Shown here in pieces: positions 22,924 through 31,837 of a stretch of DNA of 64,000 nt. The translations under genes and the position numbers were made by a program. The notes under the pieces are model-generated. The model was not told where the DNA came from. It searched no databases and saw nothing but the letters and a program-made list of their open reading frames with translations. Position 1 is the stretch's first letter. The number at the start of each line of letters is the position of its first letter. The DNA is taken from NCBI GenBank assembly GCA_029027825.1, contig CP093399.1, forward strand, positions 3,100,001 to 3,164,000, read 5' to 3'. This stretch comes from Rs1 sp029027825. GTDB taxonomy: Bacteria > Pseudomonadota > Gammaproteobacteria > Pseudomonadales > Balneatricaceae.

Positions 22924-24132
22924 TTACAACTGATCATCCTTGACCAATCCTGCAGCTTTAATACGACGCCCCTCTGCGCGATAACGCAGCTCTCCGACTA
23001 TACCGCGGGGAATAAAGTAGACGCTGAGAATAAATAGCACTCCCAGCCATAGCAACCAACGATCTGGATTAAAGAGTCCTGCCCACACAAAATCCTCCCC
23101 TAGCTTGCTATACACTACCGCCATCAGGTCCTGCAGGTAAGTTTCGGCGAGAACAAACAAACTGACCCCAAGCACCGCGCCATACAGCGTACCCATACCA
23201 CCGATCACCACCATCAGCAATATATTGACCATGATGGTGAAAGAAAGCGTGACATCCGGACTGACGTACTTTAACTGCAATGCAGTCATAGCACCTGCAG
23301 TAGCAGCCACCAGCGCTGACAGACAGACATTTAAAGTTCGATAATAAACGGTACTAAAACCCAGTGCCTGCGCGCGAAATTCATTTTCTCGAATCGCCTG
23401 TAACACCCGGCCAAAAGGAGAGTTCATCCAGCGCAACATCAGCAGAAACAATAGCGTCGACAAGGTGAAGATACCGTAGTAGAGCACTGTTTTACCGTTG
23501 AAATAAAACTTAAAAAAGGCGGCTTCAAAATGCCGCTCGACGTTACTCGGGTCAATCGAGGCCGCTGCTATGAACTGGATCACATCAAAGCCCAAAACCT
23601 TTTCAGCAACCAGCTTAAAAGCCGGACCGATTTCCTGAGGAGTGCGAATAATCATCCCGTCCTCACCGCCGGTAATGGTATAAAGCTTAGAAATCAAGAT
23701 AGCGAAGGCACTGGCAATCGCCAGCGTCACCATCGAGAAGAACACCGCCTGCACCCGCAGCGAAAACACTGCGATTAACAGCGCCGCCAGCAGTGCCACG
23801 ATCAATCCAAGACTCAGACCAACCATCACCGAGCTCCACTGCGGCCCCAGCTGTTTCAGCGTTATCGCCATCGCGTAGGCACCGATACCATAAAACATAG
23901 TGTGCGCAAAACTGACAATACGCGTGTAGCCGATCAGCATATCGTAGCTGGCCACCAAGACGATGAATATACAAATTTTAGTGTAAGTGTTATAGGCGAC
24001 AGTGCCCTGAAATAGAAAGGGCGCAAAGCTCAGCGCCACCGCGACTAACAGCAATAGCGCCGCCAGCATTTTGCTCTGTGGATAGCTAGCAGATAACAGG
24101 TTGTGCAGCGCGTTTTTTAAGAATTTGATCAC
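22924..24132 (-). CDS. livM: Branched-chain amino acid-type ABC permease (LivM-like)
   Basis: The product has 402 residues, about nine to ten membrane segments and the LivM motifs ITGGEDGM and AIRENEFRAQALGFSTVYYR (coupling loop). A segment of about 45 residues between these lengthens it relative to the shortest LivM proteins. The start is GTG at 24132, with GGAG ten bases before. It is the last gene of a livG-F-H-M transcript. Relatives import branched-chain amino acids, urea or amides; motifs alone do not decide. Confidence 0.87.
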   Translation of the reverse strand: MIKFLKNALHNLLSASYPQSKMLAALLLLVAVALSFAPFLFQGTVAYNTYTKICIFIVLVASYDMLIGYTRIVSFAHTMFYGIGAYAMAITLKQLGPQWSSVMVGLSLGLIVALLAALLIAVFSLRVQAVFFSMVTLAIASAFAILISKLYTITGGEDGMIIRTPQEIGPAFKLVAEKVLGFDVIQFIAAASIDPSNVERHFEAAFFKFYFNGKTVLYYGIFTLSTLLFLLMLRWMNSPFGRVLQAIRENEFRAQALGFSTVYYRTLNVCLSALVAATAGAMTALQLKYVSPDVTLSFTIMVNILLMVVIGGMGTLYGAVLGVSLFVLAETYLQDLMAVVYSKLGEDFVWAGLFNPDRWLLWLGVLFILSVYFIPRGIVGELRYRAEGRRIKAAGLVKDDQL

Positions 24133-24214
24133 TTAACTAGCACTCCTACCCCAACCTTTACTGGTGGTATTTGATCCGAACTAACGACTCGCCAATTTAG
24201 TATATTTTCCATTA

Positions 24215-25219
24215 TTAAGTCTTCATAATTGGGATAAGCCCCTGCGGGCGCCACATCAAAACCGCTAACATCAGACCTATGCTTGAAAAAGGTGCCAGAG
24301 CGGGCAGCAGATAACTCATATAACTACTTAGTAAACCGACTAATAATGCCGCTAGCATGCAGCCTTGAATTGAGCCTAAACCGCCGACAATAATGACAAT
24401 TATCACTTGCACTAACAGTTGCTCGCCAAGCTGTGCGGTGATCATTTCATCGTACAAACCCCACATCACTCCACCGACTCCTGCCAGCGCGGCACCTGCA
24501 ATGAAGACCAGCACAAACACCAGCCCAATGCGATAGCCCAGCGCTTCGACCATCTCCGGATTTTCCACCCCCGCTCTGATCAATAAACCGATCCGGGTAT
24601 GATTAATCACTCGCAGCATACTCCAGTACACCGCCAAGCCAATTAACACTGCCAATATCCGATATTTTTGGATAGCGATATCTGCGATTATAAAAGAGCC
24701 ACGTAACATCTCTGGACGCGGCAAGGGGATTTCATTGGGTCCCCAAAATACTTGAATCAACTGTTCTATGACAATTGCCCCGCCAACAGTGACCAGTATC
24801 TGTTTGAGGTGATCACCGTATACTGGACGAATAATAAGCCGTTCAAAGAGATAGCCAAGCAGCGCACAAACTAGCGACGATACCAAAATTGCAGGCAATA
24901 AGAGCGCTAAATCCGCCAGCTCACCCAGCCCATCGCCAACGCTGCGCAAACTGATAAACACTGAGGCACCGATGAAAGCTCCCAAGGTGATGAAGGCCCC
25001 GTGGGCCATGTTCAAAATTCCCATCAGTCCAAAGATTAAAGTCATCCCAGAGGACATCACAAACAACATTGCCCCCATCGACAAACCGGCAATACTAATA
25101 GTAACCCAAGTGGCGGCGGGCATCGCTAACAGCGATAGGCCGAACACTGCTAAAAACAGTAGTGGGATAGGCTTTATGCATGGCAAAAGCAATTGACTAT
25201 TGATTAAGTTTCCCTTCAT
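24215..25219 (-). CDS. livH: Branched-chain amino acid-type ABC permease (LivH-like)
   Basis: The product has 334 residues and about eight hydrophobic segments, with MTLIFGLMGILNMAHGAFI and LLIRAGVENPEMVEALGYR (coupling loop) as in LivH permeases. AAGGG precedes the ATG by six bases. It lies 44 bp after livF and 82 bp before livM. It should heterodimerise with the LivM-like permease. Confidence 0.88.
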   Translation of the reverse strand: MKGNLINSQLLLPCIKPIPLLFLAVFGLSLLAMPAATWVTISIAGLSMGAMLFVMSSGMTLIFGLMGILNMAHGAFITLGAFIGASVFISLRSVGDGLGELADLALLLPAILVSSLVCALLGYLFERLIIRPVYGDHLKQILVTVGGAIVIEQLIQVFWGPNEIPLPRPEMLRGSFIIADIAIQKYRILAVLIGLAVYWSMLRVINHTRIGLLIRAGVENPEMVEALGYRIGLVFVLVFIAGAALAGVGGVMWGLYDEMITAQLGEQLLVQVIIVIIVGGLGSIQGCMLAALLVGLLSSYMSYLLPALAPFSSIGLMLAVLMWRPQGLIPIMKT

Positions 25220-25263
25220 TTATCGCCCTTTCCTCCCCAGTTATCACCGTCAATATTCACCCG

Positions 25264-26067
25264 CTAACTGCTCTGTAGCGCTGCTGTTGATTGACCATTT
25301 TCTTCTGCAGAATGCTGTGTCAGCGGGTCGAAATACAGCCCCAGCAGCTGCTGTTGTAGCCGTTTATTTTCTAGTAGGTGTGACATGGCGCCACTGTGTA
25401 CAACTCGACCCTCATCCATGACGTAAACATGGTCAGCCAAACGTTGCGCCAAGTGCAAATTTTGTTCAACCAGTAAGATACTGCTATTTTCTTGCTGAAT
25501 TTTTTGCAGGGCGCTAATAAGCTGGTTAATCATTGCTGGCGCCAATCCCTTACTCGGCTCATCGATGATCAATAGTTTGCGTGGTTCGACAATCGCACGG
25601 GCAATCGCCAACATTTGTTTTTGCCCCCCTGACAAATTGCCGGCTTCAAGCTGCCAGTATTTTTGCAGTGTCGGAAACAATGTCAAGATCCAATCCAAGC
25701 GCTCACTATTTAATGGTGCCTCGCGCGCTGCTAAGTGCATATTTTCCTGTACCGTCAACTTACTAAATACCCCCATATCCTCGGGAACATAGGCGATACT
25801 GCGACGCGCCACCTGAGAAGTCGACAATTTAGTAATGTCAGAGCCATCAAAACAAATGTTACCTTTAGAGGCCTGCCAAAGGTGCATGATGGTGCGCAGA
25901 GTGGTACTTTTACCCACGCCATTACGTCCAAGCAATACTACTATCTCCGCGGGGTAAACCTGCAAATCAACCCCTGCCAAAATATGGTAGTGACCAATAT
26001 GGGTATGTACTCCACTGAGTGATAATAAAGGTTTAGCCGCTGACTCTCGCCGGTTTTCCTGCGCCAT
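25264..26067 (-). CDS. livF: Branched-chain amino acid-type ABC ATPase (LivF-like)
   Basis: The product has 267 residues. Walker A is GRNGVGKST, the signature is NLSGGQKQMLAIARA and Walker B is LLIIDEPSKGL; SKGLAP after Walker B is the LivF hallmark. The ATG overlaps the livG stop (TAATG), and AGGA lies six bases before it. About 25 extra residues trail the usual LivF end (HSAEENGQSTAALQSS). It pairs with LivG to power the LivH/LivM channel. Confidence 0.9.
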   Translation of the reverse strand: MAQENRRESAAKPLLSLSGVHTHIGHYHILAGVDLQVYPAEIVVLLGRNGVGKSTTLRTIMHLWQASKGNICFDGSDITKLSTSQVARRSIAYVPEDMGVFSKLTVQENMHLAAREAPLNSERLDWILTLFPTLQKYWQLEAGNLSGGQKQMLAIARAIVEPRKLLIIDEPSKGLAPAMINQLISALQKIQQENSSILLVEQNLHLAQRLADHVYVMDEGRVVHSGAMSHLLENKRLQQQLLGLYFDPLTQHSAEENGQSTAALQSS

Positions 26068-26867
26068 TAAAATTCCTCTCCAGACACGCTTGAAGAACCA
26101 TTTTCGAGTGGCACACCCAAATAGGCCTGCTGCACTATAGGCATGGCCATTACTGCACTAGGCTCGCCATCTGCCAGTAACTTACCTTGATCGAAGACCA
26201 AAATTCTATCAGCTAGACTACGCACTACATTCATTTTGTGCTCCACCAGTATAATGGTCTTATCACCTTGCTGCTGTAAACCTCGAATCAGCTGCAAAAT
26301 CACAGGTGCCTCATCGGCGCTCATTCCCGCCGTGGGCTCGTCAAACATAAAAACTTTAGGCTCTAGGGCAATGAGCATTCCCACCTCCAATTTGCGCTGA
26401 TCGCCGTGCGACAGGTGCGAAGCTAACTGTTGATAGCTATCTTGCAGCGCCACTGATCTCAGTACCGACATCGCCTGGTCGATGATATCGCTCTGCTTAT
26501 CTGCCAGTGAGAATAGCCGAAAACCTGAACGACGGCGGGCGCTTACCGCCAACCTGACATTTTCCAGCACACTCAGACTTGGAAATAAATTAGTAAGCTG
26601 AAAAGCCCGACCTATCCCCAAGTGAACCCGCGCTGCGGCATTCAGCCCTGTGATGTCTTGCCCCTCAAATAGCACCTTTCCCCGACTCGCCTGGAGTTGC
26701 CCGCTGAGCAAGTTAAAAAACGTAGTTTTTCCGGCACCATTCTGGCCGACTATTGCAGTGATAGTACCAGGATGAAAGGCAGTGCTAATACTGTCAACGG
26801 CGGCATGACCACCGAAGCGAACCGTCAAGTCACGGCACTCAAGTTGTACGGGAGGAGAGAGGTTCAT
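26067..26867 (-). CDS. livG: Branched-chain amino acid-type ABC ATPase (LivG-like)
   Basis: The product has 266 residues. Walker A is GQNGAGKTT, the signature is LSHGDQRKLEVGMLIA and Walker B is VFMFDEPTAGMSADE; LSHGDQR-type signatures typify LivG and urea-transporter UrtD proteins. It is the first gene of the minus-strand livG-F-H-M unit. The binding protein for this importer is not in the unit; the LivK-like gene at 14084-15268 is the nearest candidate. Confidence 0.9.
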   Translation of the reverse strand: MNLSPPVQLECRDLTVRFGGHAAVDSISTAFHPGTITAIVGQNGAGKTTFFNLLSGQLQASRGKVLFEGQDITGLNAAARVHLGIGRAFQLTNLFPSLSVLENVRLAVSARRRSGFRLFSLADKQSDIIDQAMSVLRSVALQDSYQQLASHLSHGDQRKLEVGMLIALEPKVFMFDEPTAGMSADEAPVILQLIRGLQQQGDKTIILVEHKMNVVRSLADRILVFDQGKLLADGEPSAVMAMPIVQQAYLGVPLENGSSSVSGEEF

Positions 26868-27390
26868 CAGCGACTGAATCCAGTTTTTCTGGCGTTAATA
26901 ATGAGAAGTTACTCGACAGTAACCAGTGCAACTATAAATTTAACTATTTATTATAATCAGGCCAGCATATTTTAGAACTGAAAGGTAGCGCTACTGACTC
27001 ATTCTAAGCGCTTCTACAACTGGCTGTTTAGGGCACGAAGCCTAGTAGGTCCGTTCAGAACATCCAGACTACAGCTCGATTATAATTTATCAAAACAGTG
27101 ACTAATAATATATCAACAATGCAGTAAGTAGATATTAAAAATGTCTAAAAACCAATGATATAACGAGATTTATAAGGGCTGATAAATCCTAATAAAAACA
27201 AAACTGCTAGCAAAAAATTATATATAAAATTAATATATTGCCATGGCTTTGTCGATCCTTCCAGATTTTTCAATCGTTGAATAGCCGAATTAACACGTTG
27301 AATGACACGACCGAATTTAGCGCTATTTTTTGCACACCCTAAATAATTATCTTCATTGGATAGTGGTTTATCGGCAATTTTAATATCCTG

Positions 27391-27417
27391 AGACCTTTGC
27401 ATAACTACTGCTGAACT
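27391..27417 (+). repeat. Isolated family-1 end
   Basis: GAGACCTTTGCATAACTACT matches the outer end of the family-1 repeats, with T for C at one position. No partner end in the expected orientation was found within a few hundred bases. Confidence 0.5.
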
Positions 27418-27475
27418 AAAGGTTTAAAATCATCACATCTACCCTACTCCGTAACAACATATTTAACATGCTCGA

Positions 27476-27553
27476 TGGATCAACATCAGAGTACCCTGGC
27501 AGATCAGGCAGCACCGTTTCGAAAGCGCTACGAAATGATACCCAGCGAATAAC
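27476..27553 (+). pseudogene. Possible transposase N-terminal relic
   Basis: A 25-codon frame starts MDQHQSTLADQ and continues AAPFRKRYEMIPSE before a stop. Its start lies about 85 bp inside a GAGACCTTTGCATAA end. The composition and position recall the first residues of IS5-family transposases, which would explain the mobile source of the family-1 repeats. The match is by eye only and weak. Confidence 0.25.
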
Positions 27554-27832
27554 CACAAAACTAAATCCACACCTCTCGATTTTGATTGAGCTAGCTATGA
27601 AGAATTCAATTAACAGTAGGTCAATAGAGCTATCATTATTACTGATACCCCCTGAATAAAATAACTATTATCGTAAGATCAACATCACGTTTAGTATAAT
27701 TTCTACCACATAAACAAGACCAAAATAATTGCACCATATGGAATGACTTAATTATAGAGCTTAATTTTAAAAATTAATTATCGAAGTTAGGGCTAATTTA
27801 AATAATTGCCCTAATGACTATATTAATAGTTA

Positions 27833-27971
27833 GAGACCTCTTCATAACGTTGCGAGCGAAGGTAAGACAAGGCAAAAAACGGCGAGATAGCGGAGTTTAC
27901 AGGTGTAAATGAGCATGTTGAGCCGGTTTTTAACGCCGTATTACCGAGCGCAGTAGTTATGCAGAGGTCTC
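27833..27971 (+). mobile_element. Family-1 MITE-like repeat, complete 139-bp copy
   Basis: It starts GAGACCTCTTCATAACGTTG and ends GTTATGCAGAGGTCTC. The core has GTAAGACAAGGCAAAAAACG and GGCGAGATAGCGGAGTT, as in the copies at 951 and 10786. One terminal-repeat mismatch (T for G) is present. It is non-coding. Confidence 0.85.
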
Positions 27972-28078
27972 AATATAATAAGAACTATAATGACTACAGG
28001 GATAGACAAGCAAGGGAATCAATTTTGGATAATGTCACATACTTTTCACAGTTAAATAAAATGGGTCCGGCGTAATTT

Positions 28079-28135
28079 ATGCCTGATCTAACCGATCATA
28101 TTAAAAGTATCCATAATCCCCGCAGTAACAAATAA
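28079..28135 (+). pseudogene. Possible ISAs1-like transposase start relic
   Basis: A short frame reads MPDLTDHIKSIHNPRSNK then stops. The pattern of an amphipathic helix followed by NPR resembles the HFSxIxDPR start of ISAs1-family transposases. The following sequence is not open, so this is at most a scrap. Confidence 0.2.
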
Positions 28136-28348
28136 AGATAGCTGACTAACCTTCTATTTTCCATCAACAATAAATTTACAACTTGATAAGTAGAAAATGA
28201 TTTCCAGCGCTGTCATACAGCCACGATAACGCGTCGATTTTTGATGATCCAGCGCTTGACCTACTACAGCAGCGACTAATTAACTGCCACTTCTTATCGC
28301 TGGATCGATTTGTCCATATTTAAACAGCACAGCAACACTGCCCATTAG

Positions 28349-28498
28349 AATAGGCTGTCGATAAACTTAGCAAGCGAAGCGTAGACAACAGCATTACTTG
28401 ACCCGAATGGTTTTAATCAAAGACGGTAAAATAGCAGAGTCAGTGTACCCCAGTTTATCGCCGCTATACCAAGAGCAGTAGTTTTACGACACCCTATT
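28349..28498. repeat. Degenerate palindromic repeat of about 150 bp
   Basis: The ends AATAGGCTGTCGATAAACTT and AGTTTTACGACACCCTATT are imperfect inverted repeats. The core (AAGCGTAGACAA, GGTAAAATAGCAGAGTCAGT) echoes the family-1 core (AAGGTAAGACAA, GGCGAGATAGCGGAGTT). A second member is at 32642-32785. Confidence 0.5.
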
Positions 28499-28522
28499 AA
28501 AAGTAGTCTGCTCTATATTAAA

Positions 28523-28668
28523 CCAGGACCAGTGACTTCACTGCGCCACATAGCAAAAAATTCTTGATTCACAGTAGTTAGAAAACACCCACTGCAGCTA
28601 ATATTTTTAACGGTACTGTAAATCAATCTCTTATGCTCTGCATCCACTTTGAAGCCAGCGGATTCAGG
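28523..28668. mobile_element. Family-2 palindromic repeat, about 146 bp
   Basis: The left end CCAGGACCAGTGACTTCACT and right end CCACTTTGAAGCCAGCGGAT then TCAGG are imperfect inverted repeats matching the element at 1120-1279. It lies 130 bp before the amino acid binding-protein gene and could influence its leader or promoter. Confidence 0.55.
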
Positions 28669-28798
28669 TGATAATCATCAATCCAGTAGATTGATGGATT
28701 TATAAAGTATAAAAAACTAACTTAAATCCAAACCTACTGGAGAGTTGTAGAAATGTCCTAGATATAAAATTTAAAAGTTATTAATTGGAGATATCAAT

Positions 28799-29590
28799 AT
28801 GAAAAAAATAATTACTTATGCCTCTGCTGTTTTTGCTTTATCCCTTGTAGCCGTTGTACAACCAGCGAGTGCAGAAACGTTGCGGGTTGGAATGGAGTGC
28901 ACATATGCACCTTTTAACTATCGCACCGCAAGCGGTGAACTAGCGGGTTACGATGTCGATGTTGCTAAAGGAGTTGCCAAAATTATTAACGCTGATTTTG
29001 AATATGTCTGTCAAAAGTGGCCGGGCATGATACCCGCCCTGCTAGCCAACAAGTTTGATCTAGTTATCGCCTCGATGTCGATAACTGATACAAGATTGAA
29101 AAAAATGGATTTTTCCATTCCCTATCGTATTTCGGCTGGTCGCTTAGTCGGTGAAAAAGATAGTAATTTAAATTTATTTGATACGGCAGGCGCTCCTATA
29201 GAAGAAAATTTTAAGGGGGTCAAGGTAGGCATGGAAAAGGGCTCAACCTACTCAGCTTGGTTTAAAGCAAAATTACCAGGTACAGATATCAAGTACTATG
29301 AATCAAATGAAGCGCTATATTTGGATTTAGTGAATGGTCGTACTGACGCCATCATGGTCAATCCGATGAAAGCACATCTCAAATTTTTCAGTAAGGAAGG
29401 TGGCTCTAAATTTGCCTTTATCGGCCCACAGATTGATGAAAAAGCCTTTTTTGGTACTGGAGTAGGCATTGGAATGCGCCAAGGTAATCAGCCATTAAAA
29501 AATCGCCTCAACGCCGCGTTAGAAACCTTACACAGCGATGGATCACTGGAGAAATTTGGACTTAAATATTTCCCATTCACTATTCATTAA
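28799..29590 (+). CDS. Polar amino acid ABC substrate-binding protein (HisJ/ArtJ-like)
   Basis: The product has 263 residues with a signal peptide (about 1-25, ending ASA). The mature protein is a type II binding protein of the polar amino acid group: LRVGMECTYAPFNYR, GYDVDVAKGVAKI, FDLVIASMSITDTRLKKMDF and VNGRTDAIMVNP. ISITxxR-like motifs contact the alpha-amino acid. Relatives bind lysine, arginine, ornithine, histidine or opines. It opens a four-gene importer operon with a final phosphatase-family gene. Which amino acid it carries cannot be read from sequence. Confidence 0.9.
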   Translation: MKKIITYASAVFALSLVAVVQPASAETLRVGMECTYAPFNYRTASGELAGYDVDVAKGVAKIINADFEYVCQKWPGMIPALLANKFDLVIASMSITDTRLKKMDFSIPYRISAGRLVGEKDSNLNLFDTAGAPIEENFKGVKVGMEKGSTYSAWFKAKLPGTDIKYYESNEALYLDLVNGRTDAIMVNPMKAHLKFFSKEGGSKFAFIGPQIDEKAFFGTGVGIGMRQGNQPLKNRLNAALETLHSDGSLEKFGLKYFPFTIH

Positions 29591-29662
29591 TAACAAATCC
29601 AGCTGCACGACCCCTATACCGGGGTCTGTGCTTTTCTATAACACTTCCGGGAGGTAGGTAAT

Positions 29663-30358
29663 GTGGAATCGTTAGTGGGTTGGTGGGATGACTTTTTTTG
29701 GGGCTCTGTTGTTGTTGTACAAGTTTTTCTGGTCTCGCTAGTATTGATGGTTATATTTGGATTATTGGGCTCAGCTGCGAAGCTATCTGGCAATAGGGTA
29801 CTGCACGCGATTGCCAATGGCTACACCGTAGTATTTCGAGGCACGCCGGAAATTTTAGTACTACTTTTATTCTATTTTGGTTCTGCGATCACGCTCACCG
29901 CCATTGCCCAAATTTTTGATCCATCAATTAAATTTATTGATATCCCTCCATTCTGGGCAGGGTCGATCGCCATTGGTCTGGTGGTAGGATCCTACGCTAC
30001 AGAGACCTTTCGTGGTGCTTTTTTAGGCGTAGATCCCGGCCAGATAGAAGCCGCTAGGGCATTGGGGATTTCAAACTTTAAGACCTTCATTTACATTCGA
30101 ATCCCCGCGATGTGGCGATTAGCGCTGCCATCTTTTGGTAATCATATGCTATCGCTAATCAAAGATACCGCTCTTATCTCGGTTATCGGATTACAAGAGA
30201 CGATGTTTGTCGCCGAGCAGGCGACCGGAACTACCGGCGAGCCCTTTGTCATGTACCTAACAGTTGGAGCTATCTATTTAGCGTTTTCAAGCATTATCAC
30301 TCTGACCGTGATGGGGTTTGAAAGATACGGTAGTAAACATTTGGAGGTGGGAAAATGA
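29663..30358 (+). CDS. Polar amino acid ABC permease (HisQ/ArtQ-like)
   Basis: The product has 231 residues and about five membrane segments, with the coupling loop GQIEAARALGISNFKTFIYI and FRGTPEILVLLLFYFG as in HisQ-type permeases. It starts with GTG at 29663, since the ATG two bases earlier runs into a stop within five codons; GGAGG lies eight bases upstream. It follows the binding protein by 72 bp and overlaps the next permease by four bases. Confidence 0.9.
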   Translation: MESLVGWWDDFFWGSVVVVQVFLVSLVLMVIFGLLGSAAKLSGNRVLHAIANGYTVVFRGTPEILVLLLFYFGSAITLTAIAQIFDPSIKFIDIPPFWAGSIAIGLVVGSYATETFRGAFLGVDPGQIEAARALGISNFKTFIYIRIPAMWRLALPSFGNHMLSLIKDTALISVIGLQETMFVAEQATGTTGEPFVMYLTVGAIYLAFSSIITLTVMGFERYGSKHLEVGK

Positions 30359-31044
30359 ACTTTGATTTTGCACTGATCATGACTAGCATACCGCAATTAC
30401 TAGACGGTATTGGCTTAACCTTTCAGCTGTGGTTTCTCTCCGCTATATTGGGATTATTACTCGCGATAGCATTGATGTTAATGCGCATCAGCGGAAAGTG
30501 GTTTTTGTACGTTCCAGCAATGGTCTACATCTATGTTTTCCGTGGTACACCTATATTAGTACAGATATTTATTATCTATTACGGCTTGCCACAAGTTGAA
30601 TTCATTCGCGAAAGTTTCATGTGGAGCATACTGAGAGAACCTTTTGGTTGCGGTATTCTCGCGCTTACTTTAAACACTGGCGCCTATGTGTCAGAGATTC
30701 TTCGCGGCGGAGTGCTAGGCGTCCCTAAAGGACTTGGTGAAGCAGCTGCTGCACTCGGAATATCAAAGGTGCAGCGCTTTATTTACATTACTGCACCGCT
30801 GGCAATACGCCTATCTCTTCCCGCTTACAGTAATGACGTGATCAGCTTGATGAAAAGCACTGCTTTGGTCAGTACTATTACCTTACTGGACATGATGGGT
30901 ATTGCGAGAATAATAGTCTCTGAGACTTATGCACCTTATGAAATTTTCATCTCACTGATGATCATTTATTTAATCCTTACTTGGATTACTCAAAAAATCT
31001 TTGCTTTACTCGAGCGTCGAATGAACCGTCACACCATACAATGA
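30355..31044 (+). CDS. Polar amino acid ABC permease (HisM/ArtM-like)
   Basis: The product has 229 residues with FRGTPILVQIFIIYYGLPQ and the coupling loop GLGEAAAALGISKVQRFIYI. The ATG overlaps the preceding stop (ATGA), so the two permeases are co-translated and form the heterodimeric channel. The ATPase gene begins 7 bp after its stop. Confidence 0.9.
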   Translation: MNFDFALIMTSIPQLLDGIGLTFQLWFLSAILGLLLAIALMLMRISGKWFLYVPAMVYIYVFRGTPILVQIFIIYYGLPQVEFIRESFMWSILREPFGCGILALTLNTGAYVSEILRGGVLGVPKGLGEAAAALGISKVQRFIYITAPLAIRLSLPAYSNDVISLMKSTALVSTITLLDMMGIARIIVSETYAPYEIFISLMIIYLILTWITQKIFALLERRMNRHTIQ

Positions 31045-31051
31045 GGCTATT

Positions 31052-31810
31052 ATGAACTTACCTAACACAGCGCCTGAATGCGTCATTAGTCTACAAGACG
31101 TCGATAAGTATTTCGGTGATTTTCACGCGTTAAAAAAAATCAATCTAAGCGTCGCTAAAGGAGAACGAATTGTTATTTGTGGCCCCTCAGGTTCTGGAAA
31201 ATCAACGCTAATTCGCTGCATCAATCGATTGGAACAACACAATTCTGGAAAAATAATTGTCGATGGAAACGAATTAACCGATCAAGTTAAAAACATTGAC
31301 GCGGTTCGCCGAGAAGTGGGGATGGTGTTTCAAAATTTCAATTTATTTCCCCACCTAACGATCGTCAATAATTTGATGTTAGCCCCTAGACTAGTACGAA
31401 ACACCTCTACTGAGGAGGCCCGTAAACAAGCAATGCAACTTCTTGAGCGAGTGCGCATTCCAGAGCAAGCCAACAAATATCCTAGCCAGCTATCTGGAGG
31501 ACAACAACAACGAGTAGCTATAGCGAGAGCACTGTGCATGAATCCTGCAATTATGCTGTTTGATGAGCCTACCTCAGCGCTAGACCCAGAAATGATTAAT
31601 GAAGTTTTAGAAGTGATGACCGACTTAGCCAAAGAGGGAATGACCATGATTTGTGTCACTCATGAAATGGGATTTGCCCGCTCAGTAGCCGATACTGTGG
31701 TGTTTATGGACGCAGGAGAAATAGTCGAGCGCAACACTCCTGAAGAATTTTTTAATCATCCACAACAGCAACGTACGCAAGATTTTCTCAAGCAAATTCT
31801 ATCTCATTAG
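31052..31810 (+). CDS. Polar amino acid ABC ATPase (HisP/GlnQ-like)
   Basis: The product has 252 residues. It has Walker A GPSGSGKST (44-52), the Q-loop region GMVFQNFNLFPHLTIVNN, signature QLSGGQQQRVAIARAL, Walker B IMLFDEPTSALDPEM and the H-loop in CVTHEMGFARSVAD. The LFPHLT and EMGFAR segments are typical of polar amino acid importers. It is the energising subunit of the operon. Confidence 0.92.
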   Translation: MNLPNTAPECVISLQDVDKYFGDFHALKKINLSVAKGERIVICGPSGSGKSTLIRCINRLEQHNSGKIIVDGNELTDQVKNIDAVRREVGMVFQNFNLFPHLTIVNNLMLAPRLVRNTSTEEARKQAMQLLERVRIPEQANKYPSQLSGGQQQRVAIARALCMNPAIMLFDEPTSALDPEMINEVLEVMTDLAKEGMTMICVTHEMGFARSVADTVVFMDAGEIVERNTPEEFFNHPQQQRTQDFLKQILSH

Positions 31811-31837
31811 ATAAATATCATTAGGTTGGTGACTGGG

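Larger units (their letters stand above)
26868..28798. other. 1.9-kb gene-poor region with repeats and transposase-like scraps
   Basis: No intact gene is supported between livG and the amino acid binding protein. An 85-codon minus-strand frame (27145-27402) opens within a terminal repeat and ends in hydrophobic stretches I do not recognise. The region holds an isolated family-1 end (27391-27417), a possible transposase N-terminus nearby (27476-27553), a complete family-1 copy (27833-27971), another short transposase-like start (28079-28135), a degenerate repeat (28349-28498) and a family-2 element (28523-28668). It looks like a graveyard of small mobile elements. Confidence 0.6.

Noticed and set aside
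27145..27402. 85-codon minus-strand frame as a real membrane protein
   Set aside because: Its first codons are the family-1 end sequence read through and there is no ribosome site; kept only as part of the gene-poor region.
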